Below are positions 16,988 to 24,525 of a stretch of DNA of 55,008 nt, one piece after another. Each line of letters begins with the position of its first letter. Positions within the stretch are counted from its first letter, which is position 1. Where the stretch lies: assembly GCF_017592555.1 (NCBI RefSeq), contig NZ_JAGFNS010000047.1, forward strand, positions 1 to 55,008, read 5' to 3'. The notes below the pieces were generated by a model. The model saw nothing but the letters and a program-made list of their open reading frames with translations, was not told the origin of the DNA and made no database searches. Source of the stretch: Actinoplanes flavus (GTDB taxonomy: Bacteria; Actinomycetota; Actinomycetes; Mycobacteriales; Micromonosporaceae). The position numbers and the translations under genes were made by a program.

Positions 16988-17797
16988 GTGTCACCGCTGT
17001 ATCCGTATCCGGCCCCAGTCATGATCGCCGCGATCGGGTTCGGCGCGCTCATCGGGGTCCTGCTCGGCCTGCTCGGCGGCGGCGGCTCGATCCTCGCCGT
17101 CCCCGCTCTGGTCTACGGCGCCGGCCTCACCCTGGCCACCGCCGTGCCCACCTCCCTGTTGGTGGTCGGCATCTCGTCGGCTACCGCCCTGCTCCCGCGG
17201 CTGCGGGACGGGCTGGTGCAGCTGCGCATCGCCGCCATCGTCGGCGGCACCGGCGCCGCCGCAGCGTTCGCCGGCGCCGCCGTCAACCGGCTGCTCGACC
17301 CGCGTCTGGTCCTGATCGGCTTCGCCGTCCTGATGGTCATCGCCGGGTGGCGGATGCTGCGCGGCACCGACGACTCCGGTGGCGACTGCGCCCTGCCCGG
17401 TGGAGGCATCAACTGGCGCGGTTGCCTGCCCAAATCCATCGTCGCCGGCCTCGGCGTCGGCTTCCTTACCGGCCTGTTCGGCGTCGGCGGTGGCTTCCTC
17501 ATCATCCCCGCCCTCGTCCTGTTGCTCGGCCTGAGCATGCCCGCCGCCGTCGCCACCTCGCTGGTCATCATCGTGGTCAACTCCGCCGCCGGGTTCGCCG
17601 CGCACGCCGGCGACGCGAGCATCGGCTATGGCATCGCCGCGGCGTTCACCCTCGCCGCGATCATCGGATCCCTCGCCGCCGGTCGGCTCGCCACCCGGCT
17701 GCCCACCCCAAGGCTGCAACGCGCCTTCGCCTGGCTCGTCTTCGCCATCGCCGCGTTCGTCGCCATCCAGGCGATCATCAACCCCGCCACGGCCTGA
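16988..17797 (+). CDS. TauE/SafE family sulfite/anion exporter
   Basis: The protein is polytopic with about eight membrane segments and the duplicated glycine-rich signature of the family: GALIGVLLGLLGGGGSILAV near the N terminus and GLGVGFLTGLFGVGGGFLII in the second half. TauE/SafE members export sulfite or organosulfonates; beside a persulfide dioxygenase, whose product is sulfite, sulfite export is the natural reading. The start is uncertain: GTG 16988 gives 269 residues and sits eight bases after the previous stop, while ATG 17021 gives 258; neither has a good ribosome site. No terminator was recognised after it. Confidence 0.88.
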   Translation: MSPLYPYPAPVMIAAIGFGALIGVLLGLLGGGGSILAVPALVYGAGLTLATAVPTSLLVVGISSATALLPRLRDGLVQLRIAAIVGGTGAAAAFAGAAVNRLLDPRLVLIGFAVLMVIAGWRMLRGTDDSGGDCALPGGGINWRGCLPKSIVAGLGVGFLTGLFGVGGGFLIIPALVLLLGLSMPAAVATSLVIIVVNSAAGFAAHAGDASIGYGIAAAFTLAAIIGSLAAGRLATRLPTPRLQRAFAWLVFAIAAFVAIQAIINPATA

Positions 17798-17849
17798 ACA
17801 GCCCTCTCGCCGGCCACCCACGACGGCGACACACACCACACCCGCCATA

Positions 17850-17875
17850 CTCATATACCCCCGGGCGTATATGAG
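17850..17875. promoter_or_regulatory. CstR/CsoR-type operator 4 (upstream of the last rhodanese gene)
   Basis: Nine-base arms CTCATATAC (17850-17858) and GTATATGAG (17867-17875) flank CCCCGGGC. The core ATACCCCC..GGGCGTAT follows the other three sites with one change. It ends 61 bases ahead of the last rhodanese gene, implying a separate promoter for it. Confidence 0.7.
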
Positions 17876-17936
17876 CAGAAGAGTGCCGCCTGCGGGCGCG
17901 GCCATCACCACACTCAGCCAGGATCAGGGGGAACCA

Positions 17937-18284
17937 ATGGTTGTGAACCAGCAGCTCACCACGCCGTACCACCATGTAGATCCGCAGCAGGCCGTCGCAC
18001 GGACCGCCGACGGCGCGGTGCTGCTCGACGTTCGGGACCCGGCCGAATGGCACGCCGGGCATGCCCGATGGGCGTGGCGCATCCCTCTCGGACAGCTCGC
18101 CGAGGTGCCGACCGACCGGCCCGTGATCACCGCCTGCCGGTCCAGGGCCCGCTCGCGGCAGGCCACCGCCCTACTCGCCCGCGAAGGCCGACAGATCCAC
18201 GACCTGACCGGCGGTATGCGTGCCTGGACGAGCGCCGCGCTCCCGTTGCACGCCATCGGTGGCCAGCCCGGCCGGGTCTCCTGA
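17937..18284 (+). CDS. Single-domain rhodanese
   Basis: The 115-residue protein has the rhodanese pattern LLDVRDPAEWHAGHARWAWR, the loop ACRSRARSR with the catalytic Cys, and the closing LTGGMRAWTSAALPL. The arginine-rich loop differs from the CHSG/CRSG loops of the other three rhodaneses of the cluster and may change the acceptor. AGGGGGAAC directly precedes ATG 17937. Its own operator suggests it belongs to the same regulon but can be transcribed apart from the main operon. Confidence 0.88.
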   Translation: MVVNQQLTTPYHHVDPQQAVARTADGAVLLDVRDPAEWHAGHARWAWRIPLGQLAEVPTDRPVITACRSRARSRQATALLAREGRQIHDLTGGMRAWTSAALPLHAIGGQPGRVS

Positions 18285-18327
18285 CTCCTCCCACCGACTC
18301 AACCACCGACAAAGGGAAGTAGAAAGC

Positions 18328-18357
18328 ATGCTGTTCACCTTCCCTGAACTCATTTGA
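18328..18357 (+). pseudogene. Truncated reading frame with intact ribosome-binding site
   Basis: AAAGGGAAG at 18310-18318 is followed at a workable distance by ATG 18328 and nine codons (MLFTFPELI), then TGA at 18355. It sits 43 bases after the last rhodanese gene. It looks like the beginning of a third operon gene whose remainder has been lost, or a very short peptide. Confidence 0.3.
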
Positions 18358-18567
18358 TCTTGAGCCGAGCGATAATCACCGGCCCGCCGAATGGTTCCGT
18401 GCAAGGATCTGGTTCGTCCCTTCAACAGGTGCTCGGCCGGGGCGCCCGAGGTCGCGAGACCGAACTGGTGGAAGTAAGAGGCGGCTCAAGGGGCGGTCGC
18501 ACGCGTGGCACTCGAACGGTGTCCTGAGTAGACGCCACCGGACCCGGCCTTCATCGGGGCCCCGCGA

Positions 18568-18805
18568 CTCTGGAAGCCCCAGGTTGACCGTTTGTGCCCG
18601 GTGCGCCCGTTCGTCGATCTGCGCCAGCTTGTCGTTGGCGCCGGCGAGGCTGATGTGCATTCCTTCGACTTCGCCGAGCCAACCTTCGCGTTCGGTTTCG
18701 GCGATGCCGGCGACGAGGTTGTCGCGGATCTCGGCGAGTCGGTCGTGTTGTGTGGGGTCGGACCAGAGCATCGAGCAGCGGCTGCATGCATGTTCGTGGC
18801 CTGCG
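18568..18805 (-). pseudogene. Integrase-like C-terminal remnant
   Basis: The minus-strand frame reads GHEHACSRCSMLWSDP, then RLAEIRDNLVAGIAETEREG, WLGEVEGMHISLAGANDKLA and QIDERAHRAQTVNLGLP. This cysteine-containing segment followed by a DRLAEIRDNL..EGWLGEVEG coiled stretch is familiar from the C-terminal tails of actinobacterial site-specific integrase/transposase-type proteins (from memory, not a search). The catalytic part is absent. In-frame sequence upstream of residue H, toward 18960, is hydrophobic but was not recognised. Its position beyond the sulfur genes, opposite the tRNA and Tn3 scars, suggests an island edge. Confidence 0.5.
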
Positions 18806-19066
18806 CCGGCGAGGCCGATGGCCAGGACCGGCGGGCTGGCCCGGCGCAGCCACGGTGGTATCCGCCGGTGCGGGATGCGTGGCGCGGTGAACGCGACGAG
18901 CGCTGCGCTGGCGGCGATGGGGACGGCCGCGGTAAGGGTGGCTTTGAGGTAGGCCTCGTGGACAGGTCGTTGGCGCTGGCGGATCCGGCGCCGTGAGCAC
19001 TCGCCGCCGGCACGTTCGCGGCTTTCGCATCGATCGGGATGCCAGACGTCTCGCCCTCCCTCTCTT

Positions 19067-19085
19067 TGCCGACATGATGTCGGCA
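19067..19085. promoter_or_regulatory. TetR operator 1 of the ABC exporter operon
   Basis: TGCCGACA-TGA-TGTCGGCA is a perfect eight-base inverted repeat with a three-base centre, 40 bases ahead of the permease start. It shares the CCGACA half-site with the next repeat. Confidence 0.65.
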
Positions 19086-19091
19086 TAGTTC

Positions 19092-19106
19092 CCGACACCG
19101 TGTCGG
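19092..19106. promoter_or_regulatory. TetR operator 2 of the ABC exporter operon
   Basis: CCGACAC-C-GTGTCGG is a perfect seven-base inverted repeat with one central base, centred 23 bases (about two helical turns) from operator 1. The ribosome site GGAGGGG of the permease gene follows at 19115-19121. Confidence 0.65.
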
Positions 19107-19124
19107 CAAGATCTTGGAGGGGTC

Positions 19125-20225
19125 ATGTTCCTGGCGTTGCGTGAGCTGCGGTTCGCGCGTTCGAGGTTCGCGTTGATGGCCGCGGTGGTGGCGCTGATCG
19201 CGGTGCTCATGGTGCTGCTGTCCGGTCTGTCGTCCGGGCTGGTCAACGACGGTGTGTCCGGGCTGCGGCGACTGCCGGTCACCGCGTTCGCGTTCGCGGA
19301 TGGGACCCGGGCGGACGGCGCGTTCTCGCGCAGTGTCATCGATTCCGGGCAGGTGGAGGCCTGGCGTGGACAACCGGGTGTGGAGGCGGCCGAGCCGTTC
19401 GGCAACACGCTGGTGAACGCGCACAGCGGCGCCGGTGCGCCGATCGACCTCGCGCTGTTCGGTGTCCGGCCCGGCTCGTTCCTGGACCCGGTGCCCGCCG
19501 GTGGGACGCGGCTGGGCGGCGAGGATGGGATCGTCGTGTCCAGCACGCTGCTCGACGCCGGTCTGCGCCTCGGTGACACGGTCACCGTCGACCGGCTCGG
19601 CGTCGAACTCACGGTGGTCGGGGCGACCGCCGATCAGCGTACGTTCGGGCACGTAGACGTGGCCTACCTGCCGCTGGACACCTGGCGCCGGATCCACAAC
19701 GCCGCCGATGGGGAGGCGACCGCGGTCGCGATCAAGGCACGTGCCGGCGCCGCACCGGACCTCGCCGCCGGCGACGCCGCCGCGGGCACGACCAGCATGA
19801 CGCTCGCCGACGCGTTTGCGACCTCGCCCGGCTACACCGCCGAGACGTCGACCCTCACGCTCATCCAGGTCTTCCTCTACGCCATCTCGGCGCTGGTCGT
19901 GGGCGCGTTCTTCACGGTGTGGACCATTCATCGCACTCACGAACTGGCGGTCCTGCGGGCGATCGGCGCGTCCCGGGCGTACCTGCTGCGTGACGGCCTC
20001 GCCCAGGCGCTGCTCATTCTGGTGGCCGCTTGCGGCACCGGAGTGCTGGCCGGCGTGGGCGTGGGCGCTCTCGTGGCCGACGGCGACGTCCCGTTCGCCC
20101 TGGAGACGCCCGCCGTCCTGACCGCGGCCGGACTGCTGATCACGCTCGGCCTGCTCGGCGCGGCCACCGCCATCGTCCGTATCGCCGCGGTGAACCCGCT
20201 GGCCGCCCTGGGAGCACAGCGATGA
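19125..20225 (+). CDS. ABC transporter permease, FtsX/MacB type
   Basis: The 366-residue protein has an N-terminal membrane helix (about 15-37; FALMAAVVALIAVLMVLLSG), a large extracytoplasmic MacB-like region (about 40-240) and three further helices (about 245-360), starting with TLIQVFLYAISALVVGAFFT. This is the four-helix FtsX fold of MacB/LolCDE-type mechanotransmission exporters. GGAGGGG lies four bases before ATG 19125. It overlaps the ATPase gene by four bases. With only one permease gene the protein probably forms a homodimer. Confidence 0.92.
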   Translation: MFLALRELRFARSRFALMAAVVALIAVLMVLLSGLSSGLVNDGVSGLRRLPVTAFAFADGTRADGAFSRSVIDSGQVEAWRGQPGVEAAEPFGNTLVNAHSGAGAPIDLALFGVRPGSFLDPVPAGGTRLGGEDGIVVSSTLLDAGLRLGDTVTVDRLGVELTVVGATADQRTFGHVDVAYLPLDTWRRIHNAADGEATAVAIKARAGAAPDLAAGDAAAGTTSMTLADAFATSPGYTAETSTLTLIQVFLYAISALVVGAFFTVWTIHRTHELAVLRAIGASRAYLLRDGLAQALLILVAACGTGVLAGVGVGALVADGDVPFALETPAVLTAAGLLITLGLLGAATAIVRIAAVNPLAALGAQR

Positions 20226-20908
20226 CACTCGACACCACCACCCGCACCGGACTGCACCTGGCCGGCGTGACGCTGCGCCTCGGCGATGGCGACGACACCG
20301 TCACGGCGCTAGACGAGGTCAGCCTGACCGTCGCGCCCGGCGAGCTGGTGGCCGTGGTCGGGCCGTCCGGCGCCGGCAAGTCCAGCCTGCTCGCCGTCGC
20401 CGGCGGGCTGACCGTGCCGGACGAGGGCAGCAACACCGTCGACGGCAACGATCTGGCCGCCATGAAGCCTGCGGCGCGCACCGCCTACCGGCGTCAGCAC
20501 ATCGGGTTCGTCTTCCAGAGCGGCAACCTCATCCCCGCGCTGACCGCGATCGACCAGCTGCGCCTCATCCACCACCTTCACCGGCGGCGAGCCGAGCCAC
20601 GCGAGGCCGAGCAGCGGCTCGCCGATGTCGGCATGGCGGGCAAGGCGCACCGACGGCCGCACCAGCTCTCCGGCGGCGAACGCCAGCGCGTCGGCATCGC
20701 CCGGGCACTGATGGGCGGCCCGTCGCTGCTGCTGGCCGACGAGCCCACGGCGGCGCTCGACCGGGCCCGCAGCCACGAGGTGGTCGAGCTGCTGGCCCGT
20801 GAGACCAGGCGCGCCGGGGTGGCGACCGTGATGGTCACCCACGACACCGACGTGCTGCGGCACTGTGACCGGGTGGTAGAAATGGTCGACGGAAAGCTGT
20901 CCGGCTAG
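20222..20908 (+). CDS. ABC transporter ATP-binding protein (MacB/LolD-like)
   Basis: The 228-residue ATPase has Walker A (GPSGAGKSSL), the signature LSGGERQRVGIARAL, Walker B (LLLADEPTAALD) and the switch His in VMVTHD. The start is ATG 20222 in the ATGA overlap with the permease gene. It powers the adjacent FtsX-like permease; the pair probably exports a peptide, lipid or antibiotic. The operon then continues with a TetR repressor, the usual setup for drug-inducible exporters. Confidence 0.94.
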   Translation: MTLDTTTRTGLHLAGVTLRLGDGDDTVTALDEVSLTVAPGELVAVVGPSGAGKSSLLAVAGGLTVPDEGSNTVDGNDLAAMKPAARTAYRRQHIGFVFQSGNLIPALTAIDQLRLIHHLHRRRAEPREAEQRLADVGMAGKAHRRPHQLSGGERQRVGIARALMGGPSLLLADEPTAALDRARSHEVVELLARETRRAGVATVMVTHDTDVLRHCDRVVEMVDGKLSG

Positions 20909-20927
20909 CCGACGTGAAGGAGGCACG

Positions 20928-21518
20928 GTGCCGCGCATCTCGGCGCCCACGGTCGCCGAGCACCGCGCCGCCAAGCATCGCGCGCTGCTCGACGCGGCCC
21001 GTGCCATCCTCGCCGAGGAACCGGGCACCGCCCCGTCGCTCGCGGCGGTCGCCGGCCGCGCCGGTCTGGCACGCTCCTCGGCGTACGAGTATTTCCGTTC
21101 GAGCCAGAACCTGCTCGAAGCCCTCATCCAGGACGTCTTTCCCCGCTGGTCGGCCCGGGTGACCGACGCGATGACCGCCGCCGGTGCGCCGGCCGCGCAG
21201 GTGCTGGCATACGTCGACACCAACCTGGAGCTGGTCGCCGAGGGCGAGCACGCGGTAGCCCGGGCCCTCGCCGCGATCGCACCCGGTCAACAGCTGGACG
21301 ACAGCAGCCGCGTCATGCACGAGCAACTGTCCCACCCGCTGCTCGACGCGCTCCGGGCGATGGACCTGCCCGACCCCGCCACGACCGCCGAAATGATCAA
21401 CGCGGTCGTCTACAGCGCGTCCAGCCTCATCGAGACGGGTGGTGACCCCATGGGCATCCGCACCCGCGCCGGTGAGCTGCTCGAGCCCTTTCTTCGCGTC
21501 CATGACAAGGGCCGGTGA
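20928..21518 (+). CDS. TetR family repressor of the ABC exporter operon
   Basis: The 196-residue protein starts at GTG 20928 behind AAGGAGG, 19 bases after the ATPase gene. The helix-turn-helix reads LAAVAGRAGLARSSAYEYFR, and the remainder is a helical ligand domain with NAVVYSASSLIETGGDPMGI. Being the last gene of the operon and given two strong palindromes in front of the first gene, it very likely represses its own operon. The inducer is unknown. Confidence 0.9.
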   Translation: MPRISAPTVAEHRAAKHRALLDAARAILAEEPGTAPSLAAVAGRAGLARSSAYEYFRSSQNLLEALIQDVFPRWSARVTDAMTAAGAPAAQVLAYVDTNLELVAEGEHAVARALAAIAPGQQLDDSSRVMHEQLSHPLLDALRAMDLPDPATTAEMINAVVYSASSLIETGGDPMGIRTRAGELLEPFLRVHDKGR

Positions 21519-21918
21519 GCCACGATCCGGCGCACTCACGGATCCGGTGGTCAGGAGATCCAAGCTAGGTAGTACTGCAACGGCACTTGAATCGCCCACC
21601 CGGCCCGATGGACCTTCAAGGTCACACCCGCCGATCGGGCCGTGCTCGACAACCCGATGACCCACTGCGTGACGACGTCGCGCAGCGAACTGGTCGCCAC
21701 CGCCCGGCAACACGCCTACCCGCCGGGACGTAGACCCGGTCGGCCATGTATCGCGGGAACAGATGAGCAGGTGTTCCGCCGTTTGGCGACCGCCTGAGAC
21801 CGACCGATTCTTCGGAAGCCGGGACCATCCGTCAATGCCGCCCGGGAAGCCGATCCGAAATCCGGTTCGTCCGTATATGTTCTCATTTCTCGTTGCCGCT
21901 TCCCTGCTTGAGGTGTTC
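21519..21918. other. Intergenic region with a possible gene remnant
   Basis: About 400 bases. One plus-strand frame from 21615 reads FKVTPADRAVLDNPMT, then HCVTTSRSELVATARQHAYP, with good third-position G/C, but it has no start and stops around 21800. It may be the tail of a lost gene; the family was not recognised. The promoter of the following secreted-protein gene should lie near 21850-21910. Confidence 0.3.
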
Positions 21919-23013
21919 ATGTTGCGCCCGTCCCGGTCCGTCCTTCTGGCGACCACCGCGTCACTGACCATTGGCCTGCTCGCCGCACCCGGTGCCGCGT
22001 ACGCGACGGACACGACCACGAACCTGTCCAAGGAACAGATGGTCGCCGAGCTCAAGACCGTCGCCGACGCGTCGACCGTCGCGGCCGAGAAGGGCTGGAA
22101 AGCCAACATCGTCTTCACCGAGTGGGCGACCGACGCGGCCGCCACCGGCTGGAAGGCAGATGTGGCCGCCGCCGGGAAAGCCGCGATAACCGCCGCCGGC
22201 GGGAAAGCTACGGCGGCCGGCAGCGGTGAGACCACCGTGACCGGCACCGACGATATGTCAATGTCGATGTTCTACGCCGTCGACCCGGTGCACGGGCGAG
22301 CACTCCACCGCTACCGCTACGGCACCATTACCGGAGCGGCCTACTCGGTCGAGGGCAGGGGCAGGTACGACGCCCTCAACGACCCCACCTCACGGTCGGC
22401 GCTAAAGATGATGCGCCGCCCGCAGGTGCGCTACGTGTTCATCGCGGATCCGTCGCTCGACTTCGACGAAGCCGTTCCGGCGCCGGCGGCCGTGCTGACC
22501 GAGGGCATCCAGGCCGGCACGAAGACCGTCCACGATGACGGGTCCGCCGACTACACCTTCCACCCCGAGGCCGACACGACCATCACCATGCGGGTCAACT
22601 CGGCCGGCACCCTGACCGGCGCGCGGGCCGGCCTCGACGATTCGGCCATGACCCTCACCTACGCGTACGCCCCACAGCAGGTGACCCTGCCATCCCGCTC
22701 GGCCACGATCAGCTGGGCCGAGCTGGCCAAGGGTCAGGCATACCTCGACATGCGGACGTTCGTGGCCTCGGCCGCCAACCAGGGCGCGGCGGAAACCCTC
22801 CGGACCGCGGCCGGCCGCACCGTCAAGGTGGCCTCACTGCGCAAGCACGTCCGTCAGCAGGCCGCCGTGTTCAACTCCTACGCGAGCACCAAAATGATCA
22901 AACCCAAGGACATCCGCGGCGGCATACGAGTACACGCGACCAACCCCTGGACGCATAAGACCGTCTCCTACACGGTCAAGGCATCCGGCAAGAAGATCAC
23001 CGTCCGAGGCTGA
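21919..23013 (+). CDS. Secreted protein of unknown function
   Basis: The 364-residue product has a Sec signal peptide (LLATTASLTIGLLAAPGAAY, likely cleavage after AYA). ATG 21919 is chosen because GAGG lies six bases upstream. The mature part has two Lys/Trp-containing repeats (KGWKANIVFTEWATDAAATG and GWKADVAAAGKAAI), then strands that look like a beta-rich domain (VDPVHGRALHRYRYGTITGA). No catalytic motif or cysteine pair was recognised. It could be a cell-envelope or LppX/LolA-like carrier, which is only a fold-level impression. Confidence 0.8.
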   Translation: MLRPSRSVLLATTASLTIGLLAAPGAAYATDTTTNLSKEQMVAELKTVADASTVAAEKGWKANIVFTEWATDAAATGWKADVAAAGKAAITAAGGKATAAGSGETTVTGTDDMSMSMFYAVDPVHGRALHRYRYGTITGAAYSVEGRGRYDALNDPTSRSALKMMRRPQVRYVFIADPSLDFDEAVPAPAAVLTEGIQAGTKTVHDDGSADYTFHPEADTTITMRVNSAGTLTGARAGLDDSAMTLTYAYAPQQVTLPSRSATISWAELAKGQAYLDMRTFVASAANQGAAETLRTAAGRTVKVASLRKHVRQQAAVFNSYASTKMIKPKDIRGGIRVHATNPWTHKTVSYTVKASGKKITVRG

Positions 23014-23030
23014 CCGAACCGCACACCCGG

Positions 23031-23068
23031 CCGGCAAGGGACCATCGACAGCGACGGGCCCTTGCCGC
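23031..23068 (+). terminator. Hairpin after the secreted-protein gene
   Basis: GGCAAGGG (23033-23040) pairs with CCCTTGCC (23059-23066), eight perfect base pairs around an 18-base loop, 19 bases after the stop codon. No T run follows. Confidence 0.5.
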
Positions 23069-23129
23069 AACGCATCCCGGCGCGAAACGCGCCCCGGTCG
23101 GCGGCACCCCGCCTTTCGGCGGCCGAACC

Positions 23130-23815
23130 CCATTCCCGGCCGCGGCGGTCCGCCGCACCGTCGGGTCGGGGGTCGCGAACAGCACGTCCTCGGTTAGCGC
23201 CGCCGCGCCGGTGAGCCGGTTCAGCAGGGCCGACTTGCCGGCGTTGGCGTAACCGGTGATCGCCACCGACGGCACCCGGTTTCGGGCGCGGCGCCGCCGC
23301 ACCCGCTCCGGCCGGCGAGCCAGCTCCGCGGCGTCGGCCCGCAACCGCGAGGCCCGCTGCCGCAACCTGCGCCGCTGCACCTCCAGCCGCATCTCACCGG
23401 GACCGCGTACGCCGATGCCGGCGCCGCCCGCCATCCGCCCGCCACCGACCCGCGACCGCGCCCGGCCCTCGCCCCGCAACCGCGGCAACTGATACGCGAT
23501 CTGGCCAGCTCCACCTGTAGCCGGCCCTCGCGGGAGCAGGCGTGCTCGGCGAAGATGTCCAGAATCAGCACGGTCCGGTCCACCACCGGCACCTCACCCG
23601 GTCCTGGAGATTGCGGGCCTGATCGGGTGTGAGGTCGCCATCGGCGATCACCAGCCCTGCCCCGTGCTCGGCCACCAGGCCGGCCAGCTCCTCGGCGCGG
23701 CCCGAGCCGAGGAACGTGGCGGGGTCCGGCCGGTCCCGGTTCTGCACCAGCTCGGCCACCACCGCCAGGCCGTCGGTGTCGGCGAGCCGGCGCAGCTCCG
23801 CGAGACGTTCCGGTC
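23130..23815 (-). pseudogene. hflX: Decayed HflX-type GTPase gene
   Basis: Three minus-strand frames together spell HflX. From 23812 one reads LVQNRDRPDPATFLGSGRAE and ADGDLTPDQARNLQDRV. A second reads VVDRTVLILDIFAEHACSRE. A third reads GPGEMRLEVQRRRLRQRA and then the G1 motif ITGYANAGKSALLNRLTG and G2 DPTVRR. Two frameshifts (near 23595 and 23500) separate them, and the sequence loses homology after TVRRTAAA, before the G3 motif. The gene is therefore frame-broken and lacks the rest of its GTPase domain. HflX normally rescues stalled ribosomes; another copy may exist in the genome. Confidence 0.75.
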
Positions 23816-24270
23816 TCCTCCTCGCGGCGCACCGCGATCACAGCACCGGTGGCGCCCTCACACCGGACCAGCGACATGCAAGAACGGGGCCGACCACCGA
23901 GTGACCGACGCCCTGCCGAGACGGCAGCCCTGCGAGCTTCAGCAAGCACCTAGTGCTTCACCGCCCAGACGAGTGGCACCTGCGGCGGGACACCAGCCGT
24001 CCAAGCTCGTAGCAGTGTTGGCGCGTTCAGAAGCTGGAACCTCGATGGTCGTCGCCTCACGCAGGACCGTCTTCACATGCTGGCGAGCCGACGTGGGTTG
24101 TCGAGGCCGTATCACCAACGCCCGGACCAGTCGAACCGCCGGCTGAGCACGACCTGCCCTGTGATAGGCCCGATCAGCTCGTCCAGCAGCTCGCCGCATA
24201 CGGCCTGTTTCCGCTCCGCCGCGTCGAAGGCCATTGGCTTTAGCAAGGAGACGACGCGGACATAACCGAT
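23816..24270. other. Eroded region with a possible short minus-strand frame
   Basis: About 450 bases without a clear gene. On the minus strand, ATG 24234 opens a 40-codon frame to 24112 reading MAFDAAERKQAVCGELLDEL and IGPITGQVVLSRRFDWSGRW, with strong G/C third positions; it could be a fragment of a lost gene. No family was recognised. Confidence 0.3.
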
Positions 24271-24525
24271 ATGGGCACATTGAGCCAGCCGTTTCCGCAC
24301 ACCAAGGCGTTCAACCCTGCCAACGGCCTGCCCGAACCACCGGACGAGGACGACTTCGAATCCAACGACTATTTCAACGCGGCCGAGGACGCCTATCGGC
24401 CGGCCGAGGGACAGCATCCGGGTGTCCAAGAGTCGAGGTCAGTGGCCGGGCACGACTCGTTCGATCTTGCTCAGATCCTCGCGCAGAAGGTCGTCGTGGG
24501 CGATGGCGAAGTCACCATTGGGTAG
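24271..24525 (+). CDS. Possible small acidic protein
   Basis: An 84-codon frame begins MGTLSQPFPHTKAFNPANGL and is rich in Asp and Glu (EPPDEDDFESNDYFNAAEDA). Third positions are coding-like up to about 24430, where it enters the 3' end of the convergent gene and loses the signal. An AAGGAG sits too far upstream (about 20 bases) to help. It may be a truncated gene or chance. No homology was recognised. Confidence 0.3.
   Translation: MGTLSQPFPHTKAFNPANGLPEPPDEDDFESNDYFNAAEDAYRPAEGQHPGVQESRSVAGHDSFDLAQILAQKVVVGDGEVTIG

Noticed and set aside
14187..17875. The four ATACCCC..GGGGTAT palindromes as insertion-sequence ends or a CRISPR-like array
   Set aside because: They are unevenly spaced, sit only in promoter positions and fit CsoR/CstR operators; no spacers or target duplications.
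18486..20228. Long minus-strand open frame (580 codons) opposite the ABC permease gene
   Set aside because: Most of it is the antisense of a permease with intact motifs; Arg/Gly/His-rich composition. Only the short integrase-like stretch at 18568-18805, in another frame, was kept.
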